This document shows, one piece after another, positions 46,330-55,014 of a DNA stretch of 64,000 nt. Origin of the DNA: Qipengyuania mesophila (GTDB lineage: Bacteria; Pseudomonadota; Alphaproteobacteria; Sphingomonadales; Sphingomonadaceae); contig NZ_JAIGNU010000002.1 in assembly GCF_019711655.1 (NCBI RefSeq), forward strand, positions 372,001-436,000. The letters run 5' to 3'. Positions within the stretch are counted from its first letter, which is position 1. Every line of letters begins with the position of its first letter. Under the pieces are notes generated by a model. The model made no database searches, was not told the DNA's origin, and was given only the letters and a program-made list of their open reading frames with translations. Made by a program: the position numbers and the translations under genes.

Positions 46330-48366
46330 ATGCGAATCATCAGCTGCCTGGTAGAAGACCACAACATCGCCTTCGTGGTGATGGCGGCTCTGATGTGCAT
46401 CGCCGGCTCGATGGTCTCAGCGACGCTGTTTCGACGGACGCTGACCGAAGGCGGCACTTCCCGCGTCCACTGGTGCTTCCTCTCGGCAGTCACCGCGGGT
46501 GCCGCGACCTGGGCGACCCACTTCATCGCCATGCTCGGTTACCAACCCAATGCGCCGGTAACGCTGGACGGGGTATTGACGGTAGTCTCGGCGCTGATCG
46601 CTGTGGCAGGCATCGGCCTCGGCCTCATCCTGGCATCGGTGCAACTGCCGCGCTTCGCGCCGCTGATCGGGGGCTCGACGATCGGGCTGTCGATCGGCGC
46701 CATGCATTATGTCGGCATGTTCGCCTATCGTGTCGATGGCATCGTCCAGTGGGACTGGCGCTACGTGATCGCCTCGCTCGTTGTCGCCATGGCCTGTTCG
46801 ATCTACGCCCTCCGCCTGCTGCGCGACGATGCGGGGCACCACCGATCGATGCAGGCGGGCGCCGTTCTGGCACTGGCCATAGTCGGCCTACACTTCGCCG
46901 GTATGGCGGGCTTCTCCGTTTCCGCCATGGAGGGCTATTCCCAAGGTCCCGACAGCGAGGCCTTCGCCGCGATGGCCGCGGCCATAGGCATGGTGGCGCT
47001 GCTGATCATCGGAACCGGGGTTTCGACCTATCTGCTCGAACGCAGGACCAGCACGGAAGGCGAGAGCCGGATCGCTCATATCGCGATGCACGATGCGCTC
47101 ACCAATCTTGCCAACCGCCACCAGTTTACCGACGCACTGCACAGCCAGTGCGCAGCTCTCGGTGACGAAGGGGCGCCTTTCGCGCTGATGATGGTCGATC
47201 TCGACCGCTTCAAGCCGATCAACGATACGCTCGGACATCCGGTGGGCGACCAGGTACTCCAGCGGATCGCCCGGCGTCTGCGGATCGCCGTGCGCGATCA
47301 CGACATGGTCGCGCGGATCGGCGGCGACGAGTTCGCCGTTATCGCGTTCGACGGGATGGAACGCGGGACGGCCACGGCCATCGCCAAACGCATCATCGAA
47401 ATTCTCGCGCGTCCGATGGTGATCAACGGCAATGTCATCGAATTGAGCGGCAGCGTCGGGGTGGCGATCGCGCCCGAACACGGCGCGACGCCCGAAGCGT
47501 TGATCCAGCACGCAGACATAGCCCTCTATTCGGCCAAGAATAACGGGCGAGACACCTATCGCGTATTCGAACCGATGCTGATGGAAACGATCAAGCGCCG
47601 CCGTTCGCTCGAGGCAGCGCTGCGTCGTGCCTGCATGCGTGACGAATTCACCATCGTCTATCAGCCGGTATTCTCATCGTTGAACGACGAAATCACCGCA
47701 GCCGAAGCCCTGCTGCGCTGGACCTGCCCCGACCATGGCGAAATTCCGCCGAGCGAATTCATCCCCATTGCCGAGGAACTCGGTCTGGTCTCGCGGATCG
47801 GAGCGGACGTGTTGCGCCAGGCCTGCAAGGATGCGGCTGGGTGGCCCGACCACATCGACCTGGCCGTCAATGTCTCGCCGGTACAATTGCTCGATCCGCG
47901 GCTGCCGCAAATGGTCGCACAGGCGCTGGCCGATTCCGGCCTTGCCCCCGAGCGCCTCGAGCTCGAGATCACCGAAACCGCGCTGCTCAACAACGACGAG
48001 GCTGCGCTGCGCACGCTCACGCAGATCCGCAAGCTCGGCGTGAGCATTTCGCTCGATGACTTCGGGACCGGCTACTCCTCGCTCAGCTATCTGCACCGCT
48101 TTCCGATCAGTCGCATCAAGATCGACAAGAGCTTCATCCAGAGGGTCCCCGGCGACAGTGGCAGCGTCTCAATCGTCAGGGCCATCACCCAGCTCGGCTC
48201 CAGCCTCAACATGCAGATCACTGCCGAGGGAATTGAGACCGAATCGCAGCTGGCTTTCATCCGCGAGCAGGGTTGCGACCACGTCCAGGGTTTCCTGACC
48301 GGGCGCCCGATCGCCTCCGCCGACTTTCTTGCCCGGACCGGCAAGCGCGTCGTCGTCAACGCCTAG
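46330..48366 (+). CDS. MHYT-GGDEF-EAL protein (diguanylate cyclase/phosphodiesterase)
   Basis: The protein has 678 residues from the ATG at MRIISCLVED. An N-terminal MHYT sensor of about seven helices carries the repeated motifs THFIAML, MHYVGMF and LHFAGMAGF, thought to bind a metal and sense gas or redox state. A GGDEF domain follows with intact ARIGGDEFAV near residue 330, then an EAL domain with AEALLRW near 460 and DDFGTGYSSL. Both catalytic motifs look intact, so it may make or degrade c-di-GMP. The stop lies 15 bp before the BLUF gene, so the two are probably an operon. Confidence 0.94.
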   Translation: MRIISCLVEDHNIAFVVMAALMCIAGSMVSATLFRRTLTEGGTSRVHWCFLSAVTAGAATWATHFIAMLGYQPNAPVTLDGVLTVVSALIAVAGIGLGLILASVQLPRFAPLIGGSTIGLSIGAMHYVGMFAYRVDGIVQWDWRYVIASLVVAMACSIYALRLLRDDAGHHRSMQAGAVLALAIVGLHFAGMAGFSVSAMEGYSQGPDSEAFAAMAAAIGMVALLIIGTGVSTYLLERRTSTEGESRIAHIAMHDALTNLANRHQFTDALHSQCAALGDEGAPFALMMVDLDRFKPINDTLGHPVGDQVLQRIARRLRIAVRDHDMVARIGGDEFAVIAFDGMERGTATAIAKRIIEILARPMVINGNVIELSGSVGVAIAPEHGATPEALIQHADIALYSAKNNGRDTYRVFEPMLMETIKRRRSLEAALRRACMRDEFTIVYQPVFSSLNDEITAAEALLRWTCPDHGEIPPSEFIPIAEELGLVSRIGADVLRQACKDAAGWPDHIDLAVNVSPVQLLDPRLPQMVAQALADSGLAPERLELEITETALLNNDEAALRTLTQIRKLGVSISLDDFGTGYSSLSYLHRFPISRIKIDKSFIQRVPGDSGSVSIVRAITQLGSSLNMQITAEGIETESQLAFIREQGCDHVQGFLTGRPIASADFLARTGKRVVVNA

Positions 48367-48381
48367 TTCTGCGAGGGAACC

Positions 48382-48849
48382 ATGCCGATCAGAAGGCTCC
48401 TCTATACCAGCGCTTCATGCCTCGAACCCACCGAACTGACGGTCGAAGAACAGGTTGGGGACATCGTGCAGCAGGCAGCAAGGCGCAACAAGAAGGCCAG
48501 GATTACCGGTCTGCTCGTGTTCGTCGAAGGCCAGTTCATCCAGATACTCGAGGGCGAGAGCACTGCCGTGGAAGCGACCTTCGAGCGCATCTGCTGCGAC
48601 TTCAGGCACGCGCAGGTAAAGCTCGTCGACCTGGTCGCGGTGAAAGAGCGCCTCTTCGCGAGCTGGAGTATGGCTCGCCTGTGCGAAAGCGAAGATCCCG
48701 AATCGTCGCTCGACGAAGACCTTCGCAGCGTTCGCTACCTGTTGGGGGTCAATGCGCGCGTCGCGGTGGAACGCATGCATGAATATCTTCTCGGTCGCAC
48801 CGAAGTCCCGACCATCGCGCCTGTCGAGGGCGAGCAGCTGCCCGGCTAG
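48382..48849 (+). CDS. Stand-alone BLUF blue-light photoreceptor
   Basis: BLUF domains bind FAD and respond to blue light through a Tyr-Gln hydrogen-bond network. The 155-residue product holds the expected residues: Tyr8 (LLYTS), Asn36 (RRNKKARITGLL), Gln54 (GQFIQILEG), Trp95 and Met97 (FASWSMARL). A short C-terminal tail of about 50 residues has no recognised domain. It sits 15 bp after the MHYT-GGDEF-EAL gene. In Rhodopseudomonas palustris the BLUF protein PapB controls the EAL protein PapA, so a similar light-dependent partnership is plausible here. Confidence 0.93.
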   Translation: MPIRRLLYTSASCLEPTELTVEEQVGDIVQQAARRNKKARITGLLVFVEGQFIQILEGESTAVEATFERICCDFRHAQVKLVDLVAVKERLFASWSMARLCESEDPESSLDEDLRSVRYLLGVNARVAVERMHEYLLGRTEVPTIAPVEGEQLPG

Positions 48850-49595
48850 CGCGAATGGCCGCGGTCGCGGTCGAGCAGCAGCTGGAACAGGATCGCGCGT
48901 ACTTCGCCGTCGATCTCGCCGTTGATCTTTTCGGGGCGCCACCGGCGCTGGAAGGCCTCTACGGCCTTGTGTCCGTCGGTTATGTCGTAGCCGAAGCGTT
49001 CGAGCCCGAGGTAGAACGCGGCGTCGTTGTCGAACGGGTCGCCGCGATCGAGCTTTTCCGGGCGCGGCAGGCACAGCCCGTATTCCGCGAGCCGGTCCCA
49101 CGGGAACAACTCGCCCGGGTCGATCTTGCGCGCCGGCGCGACGTCCGAATGGCCGACCACATTGGCGCGCGGGATGTCGTATCGCTCGACCATCCGTGCC
49201 ACCAGCGGTACCAGCGCCTCGAACTGCGCCTGATTGAATTCGCGATAGCCGTACTTGTGACCCGGGTGGTCGAGTTCGATGCCGATGCTTGCCGAATTCA
49301 CGTCCTTGTGGCCACGCCAATAGGACAGTCCGGCGTGCCACGCGCGCTTCTCTTCGGGGACAAGGCGCACGACTTCGCCCTGCTCGCCAATGAGGTAATG
49401 CGCCGAAACCTTTGCTTCGGGGTCGCACAGCCGCTCGATGGCGAAACCCTTGTCCTCCATCTCGGTGTAGTGGATCACGACCATCGAAATGGGCGTGCTA
49501 CGCTCGTCGAAATTGGGGGACAGGACCTCGCGGTCGACCAACTCGTCCTTGCTTACGGGAAGACCCTCGCCGAGCTTGCCGAAGTCCGAGCTCAA
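48846..49595 (-). CDS. N-acetylmuramoyl-L-alanine amidase (AmpD-like)
   Basis: The 249-residue protein has an amidase_2 domain with VVIHYTEM (first zinc His), GIELDHPGH and GHSDVAPARKIDPG (second His, Asp/Lys end), followed by a C-terminal peptidoglycan-binding-like helical segment (HKAVEAFQRRWRPEKINGEI). The lack of a signal peptide suggests cytosolic action on anhydromuropeptides, as AmpD. The only plausible start is TTG at the ChpT stop (TTGA overlap), implying coupling. Its end overlaps the BLUF stop by 4 nt tail to tail. Confidence 0.87.
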   Translation of the reverse strand: MSSDFGKLGEGLPVSKDELVDREVLSPNFDERSTPISMVVIHYTEMEDKGFAIERLCDPEAKVSAHYLIGEQGEVVRLVPEEKRAWHAGLSYWRGHKDVNSASIGIELDHPGHKYGYREFNQAQFEALVPLVARMVERYDIPRANVVGHSDVAPARKIDPGELFPWDRLAEYGLCLPRPEKLDRGDPFDNDAAFYLGLERFGYDITDGHKAVEAFQRRWRPEKINGEIDGEVRAILFQLLLDRDRGHSR

Positions 49596-50251
49596 CCGAT
49601 CAGCCCTTCGCCTTCGGGCAGAGCTGCGCCCAGCACCAGCGCATCTTCGCCCCGGTGATACTGCAGCCCGCCTCCGCTCTCGCTGGCGAGCAGGTGGATC
49701 ATATGCGCCGCCGCCGTGCGACTGCTGAGGTCGGACCGGTCGAGCGAACCGTCGAGCGCCTTGCCGATGGTCTCGTCGAAGGCGATCTTGGGGCCCGATG
49801 CCCGCACCACGATCTCGCACGCACCGTCGCGGCGCTCTGCGCCGATATCGAGCGTCCCGCCGCGTACGAGCGCGTCGATGGCGATCTGCGCAAAATTGAG
49901 CAGGACTTTGACCGCCGGCTTGCCCAGCGTGGTATCGGCCAGCGCCCAGTTGATCGTAATCTTGGCCTTGTCAGCTACCAGCGCCTCGATAAGCGCCTTG
50001 GGCTCCTCGACGTCGACGCGCTCGCCGAAGCCGCCCGCGGCGCCGAAAGCGAGACGGAAGAACTTGAGCTTGTTGGTGCTGATGTGCGCGCTCTGCTCGA
50101 GCAACTGCATGACATTGGCACGCATTTCCTGATCGGTTTCCATCGCCAGCAGCTCGAGCCCGTTGGAGAGTGCCCCCACGGGGCTGAGCATGTCGTGGCA
50201 GAGGCGCGAACACAGCATCGCGGCAAGATCGATCGATTGGCGGTCGTCCAT
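49592..50251 (-). CDS. chpT: Histidine phosphotransferase ChpT
   Basis: ChpT relays phosphate from the CckA kinase to CtrA and CpdR in the alphaproteobacterial cell cycle. The 219-residue product MDDRQSIDLAAML... has the phospho-accepting His19 in SRLCHDMLSPVGALSNGLELL and a degenerate ATPase-like C-terminal half (VKVLLNFAQIAIDAL, AAAHMIHLLASESGG). The ATG at MDDRQSIDL is chosen because the pseudo-kinase fold begins there; a longer frame is open upstream. Coupled by TTGA to the amidase gene. Confidence 0.9.
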   Translation of the reverse strand: MDDRQSIDLAAMLCSRLCHDMLSPVGALSNGLELLAMETDQEMRANVMQLLEQSAHISTNKLKFFRLAFGAAGGFGERVDVEEPKALIEALVADKAKITINWALADTTLGKPAVKVLLNFAQIAIDALVRGGTLDIGAERRDGACEIVVRASGPKIAFDETIGKALDGSLDRSDLSSRTAAAHMIHLLASESGGGLQYHRGEDALVLGAALPEGEGLIG

Positions 50252-50285
50252 TGGGGTTCCGGCTGGTGAATAACGGGTTACGGTC

Positions 50286-50681
50286 TTAGCGGGGGGCGAC
50301 CTCATAGGGAAGCGCCGCGAAACCCGCATCCCCCGATCGCCACAGCGTGATTCGCCCCGCCGCGATTATCGCCCAGATCGCCCCGTCGGACGCCGCCAGC
50401 GATCGGTCTGTGGCCGATGGACGCGGCAGGCCGTTGGGATGCGAATGATAATAGCCGAGCACCTGCGGCCCGCCCGAACGCGCCGCGCGGAGGGCATCGA
50501 TCAGCGCCTGCGGGTCGATCTCGAAATGCCGTTCGGATTGCGGGTGAACATTATCTACGGGGCGAATCGCTGCGATCGCATCGCCTTCGCCCAGCAGGAT
50601 GCCGCAACACTCCAGCGGATGCGTCCGCTCCGCCTCGGCAAGCAGGCTGGCAACGACATCGCTTGAGACTTGGATCGGCAT
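50286..50681 (-). CDS. JAMM/Mov34 metallopeptidase-like protein
   Basis: The 131-residue MPN domain has a complete JAMM site: Glu24 (PLECCGIL), His79-x-His81, Ser89 and Asp92 in HSHPNGLPRPSATD. Bacterial stand-alone members include Mec-type enzymes that cut C-terminal residues from sulfur carrier proteins, but no carrier gene is adjacent. A start at MPIQVSSDVV is chosen; only 16 bp separate it from the divergent rluD start. Confidence 0.88.
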   Translation of the reverse strand: MPIQVSSDVVASLLAEAERTHPLECCGILLGEGDAIAAIRPVDNVHPQSERHFEIDPQALIDALRAARSGGPQVLGYYHSHPNGLPRPSATDRSLAASDGAIWAIIAAGRITLWRSGDAGFAALPYEVAPR

Positions 50682-50697
50682 CGCGCATGGCCCTAGC

Positions 50698-51642
50698 ATG
50701 GCCGAGAGCGAAATCATCACCGGAACGCTGGCAACGAGCGCGAGGCTCGACAAGGCGCTCGCCGAGGCGACGAGCCTGTCGCGCGAGCGGATCAAGGGAC
50801 TGATCGCCGACGGCATGGTCGAGATTGCAGGCAGCACGGCCAGGAGCGGCTCGGCGAAGGTCGATGCCGGGACAGCCTTCTCCATCTCCCTGCCCCCGCC
50901 CGAGCCGCTGACCGCCGAACCGCAGGACATCCCGCTCGAGGTCGTCTTCGAGGACGAGCACCTGATCGTGATCGACAAGCCCGCCGGCATGGTGGTTCAT
51001 CCTGCCGCAGGCAATCGCGACGGCACGCTGGTCAATGCCCTGCTGTTCCACTGCAAGGGGCAGCTCTCGGGCATCAACGGCATCGCACGGCCGGGGATCG
51101 TCCATCGCATCGACAAGGATACCAGCGGCCTGCTGGTGGTGGCCAAATCGGATGCCGCGCACGAGGGACTGGCAAAGCAGTTCGCCGACCATTCGATCGT
51201 TCGCCGCTATCTCGCCGTCTGCGCAGGGCATCCCAACCCGTCGTCGGGCACGATTTCGGGGCGCATCGGGCGCTCGGACAAGGACCGCAAGAAGATGGCG
51301 GTCCTGTCCGACGATGCCAGTCGCGGTAAGCATGCGGTCACCCATTTCGAAACGCTGCAACGGCTCGATCACGCCGCCCTGATCGAGTGCCGGCTCGAAA
51401 CCGGGCGCACGCACCAGGTCCGCGTTCACTGCGCGTCAATCGGTCATGCGCTATTGGGAGACCCTGTCTATGGACGCACTCCCAAGGCCCTCAAGCCGCT
51501 GCTCGACGAGCTCGGTTTCCGCCGCCAGGCGCTCCACGCCGCCCGGCTCGGATTCAGACATCCTATCAGCGCTGAAACCTTGGATTTCTGCGCCGAATTG
51601 CCCCGCGACATGCGGGAACTGATCGACCAAACCGCTCGTTGA
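50698..51642 (+). CDS. rluD: 23S rRNA pseudouridine synthase RluD-like
   Basis: RluD makes pseudouridines in helix 69 of 23S rRNA. The 314-residue protein has an N-terminal S4 domain (RLDKALAEATSLSRERIKGL), catalytic HRIDKDTSGLLVVAK and GRTHQVRVHCASIGH. The ATG at MAESEIITG is preferred over an upstream in-frame start since it matches family N-termini. It precedes rpoH by 122 bp on the same strand and may be cotranscribed. Confidence 0.9.
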   Translation: MAESEIITGTLATSARLDKALAEATSLSRERIKGLIADGMVEIAGSTARSGSAKVDAGTAFSISLPPPEPLTAEPQDIPLEVVFEDEHLIVIDKPAGMVVHPAAGNRDGTLVNALLFHCKGQLSGINGIARPGIVHRIDKDTSGLLVVAKSDAAHEGLAKQFADHSIVRRYLAVCAGHPNPSSGTISGRIGRSDKDRKKMAVLSDDASRGKHAVTHFETLQRLDHAALIECRLETGRTHQVRVHCASIGHALLGDPVYGRTPKALKPLLDELGFRRQALHAARLGFRHPISAETLDFCAELPRDMRELIDQTAR

Positions 51643-51764
51643 AATCGATGAAAGACGTGTGCAATCCGGACCGTGTCCGCTATACGTAACCGTAGTGGCC
51701 CGAAGGTCGGATGCCCATCAGGGGTCCGGCGAACGAGGTCGACGCTAGAAAGGTCAGGGTACAA

Positions 51765-52670
51765 GTGAGCAATACCAAAACTTTGAGCGTTCCGGCGCTC
51801 GGCGGCGAGCAGAGCCTCAACCGCTATCTTTCCGAAATCAAGAAGTTCCCCGTGCTGACGCAAGAGCAGGAATACATGCTCGCCAAGCGTTACGAGGAAC
51901 ATGAAGACACCGAAGCTGCGGCGCAGCTCGTGACCTCGCACCTGCGCCTCGTGGCCAAGATCGCCATGGGTTACCGCGGCTACGGCCTGCCAGTTTCGGA
52001 CCTCATTTCCGAAGGCAATGTCGGCCTGATGCAGGGCGTCAAGAAGTTCGAAGCCGATCGCGGCTTCCGCCTGGCGACCTATGCCATGTGGTGGATCAAG
52101 GCGAGCATCCAGGAATACATCCTGCGCAGCTGGAGCCTCGTGAAGATGGGCACTACCGCCGCGCAGAAGAAGCTGTTCTTCAACCTGCGCCGGATGAAGA
52201 AGAACCTCGACGCCTACGAAGACACTGACCTCCATCCCGACGACGTGAAGAAGATCGCGACCGATCTCGGCGTGCCCGAGCAGGAAGTGGTCAACATGAA
52301 CCGTCGCATGCTGATGGGCGGCGACGGCTCGCTCAACACGCCGATGCGTAATGGCGAAGAAGGCTCGGGCGAGTGGCAGGACTGGCTGACCGATGACACC
52401 CCGCTGCAGGACGAGCTGGTCGCGGACGCGCAGGAATCGGAAGTACGCCACGACATGCTGGTCGAGGCCATGGACAGCCTCAACGATCGCGAGAAGCATA
52501 TCCTCACCGAGCGTCGCCTGACCGAAAACCCGCAGACGCTCGAAGAGCTCAGCCAGGTCTATAACGTCAGCCGCGAACGCATCCGCCAGATCGAGGTGCG
52601 CGCCTTCGAGAAGCTGCAGAAGGCGATGAAGGCGATCGCCGGCGAAAGGCTGTTGCCGGGCGTCGCGTAA
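51765..52670 (+). CDS. rpoH: RNA polymerase heat-shock sigma factor RpoH
   Basis: RpoH directs transcription of heat-shock genes such as clpB. The 301-residue sigma-70-family protein has region 2 (RLVAKIAMGYRGYGLPVSDL, ATYAMWWIKASIQEYILRSW), the RpoH box QKKLFFNLR, and region 4 (ERRLTENPQTLEELSQVY, SRERIRQIE). The GTG start giving MSNTKTLSVPAL follows AAGGTCAGGG and matches family N-termini. A possible sigma-70 promoter TGTGCA-N17-TATACG lies at 51658-51686. Confidence 0.96.
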   Translation: MSNTKTLSVPALGGEQSLNRYLSEIKKFPVLTQEQEYMLAKRYEEHEDTEAAAQLVTSHLRLVAKIAMGYRGYGLPVSDLISEGNVGLMQGVKKFEADRGFRLATYAMWWIKASIQEYILRSWSLVKMGTTAAQKKLFFNLRRMKKNLDAYEDTDLHPDDVKKIATDLGVPEQEVVNMNRRMLMGGDGSLNTPMRNGEEGSGEWQDWLTDDTPLQDELVADAQESEVRHDMLVEAMDSLNDREKHILTERRLTENPQTLEELSQVYNVSRERIRQIEVRAFEKLQKAMKAIAGERLLPGVA

Positions 52671-52694
52671 GCTCCTCGCACAATGGACACGAAG

Positions 52695-52734
52695 AGGCCG
52701 CCTGCTCCGAGTGGAGCTAGGCGGCCTTTCCTTT
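52695..52734 (+). terminator. Terminator of rpoH
   Basis: AGGCCGCCT (52695-52703) pairs with AGGCGGCCT (52719-52727); inner GCTCC/GGAGC extends the stem. TTCCTTT follows on the plus strand. Confidence 0.85.
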
Positions 52735-52743
52735 GGCACTCGC

Positions 52744-54084
52744 TCAGCTTGCGGGTGCGAGATCCAGCACAGCCGCCACCATCGCCTCGGTGCCGAGCGT
52801 CACGCTCTCGCGCGGGGCGATCTTGAATAATGGAGAATGGTGCGAGGGGACCGGAGGGCCTCCCGCGTCTTCGGCGTCGAAGGCCGCCTGCGGTGTGCCC
52901 CCGACAGCGAAATAGTAGCCCGGCACGCCGTATTCTTCGGCCACGAAATAGGCGAAATCCTCCGCCCCCATGCCCTTCTGTTCCCACGGCTCGAACACGT
53001 CCTCGCCGAGATCGCGCTTCATCACCGCGTTGAGGCGGCGGGCGAGTTCGGGATCGTTGTTGGTCACCGGCGTCCCCTCGGACACGGTGACGGTAACCGG
53101 CAGTTCGTCTGGCAGGCCATGGACTTTGCCCATGTTGATCGCGATCCGCTCGATCGCCGCGAGCAGTTGCGCGCGCGTCTCCTCGTCATTGGCCCGAACG
53201 GTCAGCTGCAGGTCGGCGCGGTCGGAAATGATGTTGTGCTTGGTGCCCGAATGGAAAGCACCGACCGTGATGACGCCAGGCTTCAGCGGCTCGATCTCGC
53301 GGCTGACGATCGACTGCAGCGCCGTGACGATCTGCGAGGCGATGTAAACCGGATCGCGGCCCATGTGCGGGCTCGCCCCATGCGCTCCGACGCCGGGGAC
53401 CATGATGTCGACCGAATCTGCGCTCGAATACTGGATGCCTTCGGAAGCGGAAATCTTGCCCGTCGCGAGCCCCGAGGAGACGTGGAAGGCAAGTGCGTAG
53501 TCGGGCTTGCCGAACCGGTCGTAGAGGCCGTCCTTCAGCATCATTTCCGCCCCTCCGACGCGTTCTTCGGCGGGCTGGACTACGAACATCAGCGTGCCCG
53601 CCCACTGGTCCTTCATCGTCATCAGGCGGCGTGCGGTCCCGACCATCGAGGTGATGTGAACGTCGTGTCCACATGCATGCATGACGGGGTATTCCTGCCC
53701 GTCCTGACCGGTCTGGGTGACCGTGGACGCATAGTCGAGCCCGGTCTTCTCGGGCAGCGGCAGTCCGTCCATATCCGCACGCAGGAGGATCAGGGGCCCC
53801 TCGCCATTGCGCGCCATGCCGACGACTCCTGTGCCCCCGACGCCCTCTGTTACCTCGAGCCCCGCGGCACGCAGTTCGGTAGCCATGCGCTTGGCGGTTT
53901 CGGTCTCGAGGAAGGAAAGTTCCGGATGCGCATGGAAATGGAGGAACAACTGCTCGAGATGGTCGTCATAATCGGCTTCCACCGCCTGCTCGATCGCAGC
54001 GGGATCCGCCGCCGCCGGCGACGCCGCCAGTGCCACTGCCAGTGAGACGACCGCAGCCGTCGTTCCGAAAATTGCCTTGCGCAT
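52744..54084 (-). CDS. Exported M20-family amidohydrolase
   Basis: The 446-residue product has a signal peptide (VVSLAVALAASPAAA) and the M20D zinc-site motifs HACGHDVH, QPAEERVGGAE and the dimerisation-domain stretch VGAHGASPHMGRDPV. Such enzymes hydrolyse N-acyl amino acids, hippurate-like amides or aminobenzoyl-glutamate. Periplasmic localisation follows from the signal. The ATG at MRKAIFGTTA is used although the frame stays open upstream. Divergent from mtgA. Confidence 0.9.
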   Translation of the reverse strand: MRKAIFGTTAAVVSLAVALAASPAAADPAAIEQAVEADYDDHLEQLFLHFHAHPELSFLETETAKRMATELRAAGLEVTEGVGGTGVVGMARNGEGPLILLRADMDGLPLPEKTGLDYASTVTQTGQDGQEYPVMHACGHDVHITSMVGTARRLMTMKDQWAGTLMFVVQPAEERVGGAEMMLKDGLYDRFGKPDYALAFHVSSGLATGKISASEGIQYSSADSVDIMVPGVGAHGASPHMGRDPVYIASQIVTALQSIVSREIEPLKPGVITVGAFHSGTKHNIISDRADLQLTVRANDEETRAQLLAAIERIAINMGKVHGLPDELPVTVTVSEGTPVTNNDPELARRLNAVMKRDLGEDVFEPWEQKGMGAEDFAYFVAEEYGVPGYYFAVGGTPQAAFDAEDAGGPPVPSHHSPLFKIAPRESVTLGTEAMVAAVLDLAPAS

Positions 54085-54193
54085 GAAGTACTCTCCCTGG
54101 GCCCCTTGATCGGCGGGTGAGAAAAGCACGCGCGGCACCGCACCGCAAGTTGGCAGATTGCCTAGGCGACTCGGCGCGGCTAGAGGCGCCTGC

Positions 54194-54862
54194 ATGCGCT
54201 TGGTCGTCCGCTTCCTGTTCAAGACACTGGTCGGCTTCCTCGGCCTCAGCCTCGTGCTCGTCCTCCTGTTCAAATTCGTGCCTGTCCCGGTCACCGCAAC
54301 CATGGTCATGGACGGTAACGGCATCACCAAGGACTGGACCTCGCTTTCCAATATCGATCGCAACATGGTGCGCGCCGTCATAGCGGCGGAGGACGGCAAG
54401 TTCTGCACGCATGACGGCTTCGACCGCGAGGCGATCGAGAAGGCGATCGAGAACAATGCTCGTGGCGGCAGGATCAAGGGCGGTTCGACCATCAGCCAGC
54501 AGACTGCGAAGAACGTCTTCCTGTGGCAGGGCGGCGGATACGTCCGCAAAGGGTTCGAAGCCTGGTTCACCGTCCTGATCGAGCAAATCTGGGGCAAGCG
54601 GCGGATCATGGAAGTCTATCTCAATGTCGCCGAAACCGGGATCGGCACCTATGGGGTTGAAGCGGGTGCGCGACGCTATTTCGGCAAGTCAGCCGCTTCG
54701 CTGACGCCGCTCGAAGCGGCACGGATGGCGGCGGCTCTGCCGCTGCCCAAGGAACGCTCGGTCAAGAACCCGCGCGGCTGGCTGGCGCGCCACGGCGGCA
54801 CGATCGCCGCGCGTGTCGGCGTAGTGCGCCGCGACGGACTCGACGCCTGCATTTACCAATAG
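54194..54862 (+). CDS. mtgA: Monofunctional peptidoglycan glycosyltransferase
   Basis: MtgA polymerises lipid II into glycan strands. The 222-residue GT51 protein has one N-terminal membrane anchor (LVGFLGLSLVLVLLFKFVP), the catalytic Glu in AAEDGKFCTHDGFD, GGSTISQQTAKNVFLW, and GKRRIMEVYLNVAETG. No transpeptidase domain follows, as expected. The ATG at MRLVVRFLF is used. It lies 109 bp from the divergent amidohydrolase and precedes an AT-rich intergenic stretch. Confidence 0.93.
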   Translation: MRLVVRFLFKTLVGFLGLSLVLVLLFKFVPVPVTATMVMDGNGITKDWTSLSNIDRNMVRAVIAAEDGKFCTHDGFDREAIEKAIENNARGGRIKGGSTISQQTAKNVFLWQGGGYVRKGFEAWFTVLIEQIWGKRRIMEVYLNVAETGIGTYGVEAGARRYFGKSAASLTPLEAARMAAALPLPKERSVKNPRGWLARHGGTIAARVGVVRRDGLDACIYQ

Positions 54863-54890
54863 GCTTCGGAAGGTCCCGAATAACAACGGG

Positions 54891-54951
54891 TTGCAAGCTT
54901 TGCAGATAACGATATGCTATATCATGTCTACGCAATGATATTCCGTATCGT
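54891..54951 (+). promoter_or_regulatory. Promoter with candidate dyad operator before the CDF transporter
   Basis: TTGCAA (54891-54896), 16 bp and TATGCT (54913-54918) look like a sigma-70 promoter. Overlapping the -10 is ACGATATGCTATATCAT (54909-54925), which matches the reverse complement of ATGATATTCCGTATCGT (54935-54951) at 13 of 17 positions; each half is itself nearly palindromic. This could be a metal-responsive repressor site (Zur-like or similar). The base composition here is unusually AT-rich. Confidence 0.45.
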
Positions 54952-55014
54952 CTTGTTTTTAATTGTTTTTCTTGCCGCACCACGGAACGTTGCGATAAGC
55001 GAGACAAAACTGGT

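Noticed and set aside
52744..54609. A 621-residue frame extending the M20 amidohydrolase upstream
   Set aside because: The extension runs antisense through mtgA; the signal peptide at 54084 marks the true start.
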